Assembly (NCBI GenBank): GCA_016840025.1
Contig: JAEOTF010000183.1
Coordinates: 1 to 5,983, forward strand
DNA length: 5,983 bases
Direction of reading: 5' to 3'
DNA from: Candidatus Hodarchaeota archaeon
GTDB taxonomy: Archaea > Asgardarchaeota > Heimdallarchaeia > Hodarchaeales > YT1-039
The translations under genes were made by a program, and so were the position numbers. The first letter of the stretch is position 1. Each line of letters opens with the position of its first letter. Positions 5,767 through 5,983 of the stretch are shown here, piece after piece. The notes beneath the pieces are model-generated. The model was not told the DNA's origin and searched no databases. It saw only the letters and a program-made list of their open reading frames with translations.

Positions 5767-5983
5767 ATGGTCTCATTAATTGATTTATTGCCAATTATTA
5801 CCACATTAGCTGTAGGAGCTGGACTTTGGCAAATTCTGGACATCCTTGGGAAAAGCAATTTTCGCAAGACTGAGATTTTCAATGTGTGTTTATTGATTGG
5901 ATCGTTTAGTCTTATCATTCCTCTCACATGGATCGGAATTCAGCCTAATGGAACCTTGAGTCTTTCTCTAGGTGGACAATTTA
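5767..5983 (+). CDS. Unrecognised membrane protein, N-terminal part (runs off right edge)
   Basis: Seventy-two codons are visible from ATG 5767 to the window edge with no stop. Two hydrophobic segments are clear: residues about 8-27 (LPIITTLAVGAGLWQILDIL) and about 37-58 (a run ending IIPLTWIGI), joined by a short basic loop GKSNFRKTE (28-36). By the positive-inside rule the loop is probably cytoplasmic and both ends external. The next residues, QPNGTLSLSLGGQF, are polar and contain one sequon (NGT). I do not recognise the family from this portion. The gene is divergent from the permease operon and may share regulatory sequence with it. A minus-strand open frame covering 5745-5927 is an antisense shadow with no ribosome site. 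Confidence 0.72.
   Translation, partial: MVSLIDLLPIITTLAVGAGLWQILDILGKSNFRKTEIFNVCLLIGSFSLIIPLTWIGIQPNGTLSLSLGGQF

Noticed and set aside
5745..5927. Minus-strand 60-codon open frame opposite the right-hand membrane protein
   Set aside because: The plus strand has a well-spaced GAGGT site and clear transmembrane segments, so the minus frame is its shadow.

Overview
The window looks archaeal and most likely comes from an Asgard-type lineage, though that placement is inference. It is AT-rich. Three genes have GAGGT or AGGAG Shine-Dalgarno sites, and one intergenic region has a TATAAAA box. The largest protein is an FtsX-type permease whose extracellular part is packed with N-X-S/T sequons and Ig-like modules, a style common in archaeal surface proteins. 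No RNA gene, insertion sequence, CRISPR array or other mobile element was seen.

Layout. (1) Positions 1-125, minus strand: the first 41 codons of a probable winged-helix DNA-binding protein, running off the left edge. (2) Positions 126-318: a divergent intergenic region with two perfect dyads, one centred on a TATA box and one overlapping the regulator's Shine-Dalgarno. (3) Positions 319-1314, plus strand: a complete UroD-superfamily protein, closer to the MtaA/MtbA cobamide methyltransferase branch than to true HemE. (4) Positions 1315-1371: a short convergent gap. (5) Positions 5485 down to 1372, minus strand: a tightly coupled two-gene operon of MacB/FtsX-type permeases. The 390-aa member is translated first, followed by a 976-aa member with about 550 residues of repeated beta-sandwich modules inserted between its MacB-type periplasmic-like domain and its last three membrane segments. 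(6) Positions 5486-5766: a divergent intergenic region with a 9-bp perfect dyad. (7) Positions 5767-5983, plus strand: the start of an unrecognised membrane protein, running off the right edge.

How the genes may work together. The two permeases are the expected size and topology to form a heterodimeric type VII ABC assembly, which uses ATP hydrolysis in the cytoplasm to move an extracytoplasmic domain (mechanotransmission or extrusion) rather than to import solutes. The operon contains no ATPase, so one would have to be supplied from elsewhere. The helix-turn-helix gene and the UroD-like gene share a control region and may be linked by regulation. Nothing visible links the UroD-like gene with the permeases beyond proximity.

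The most unusual item is the long permease: a mechanotransmission-type scaffold carrying a long, probably heavily N-glycosylated stalk of about seven modules, in which sequons fall on the same conserved turn in three of the modules.
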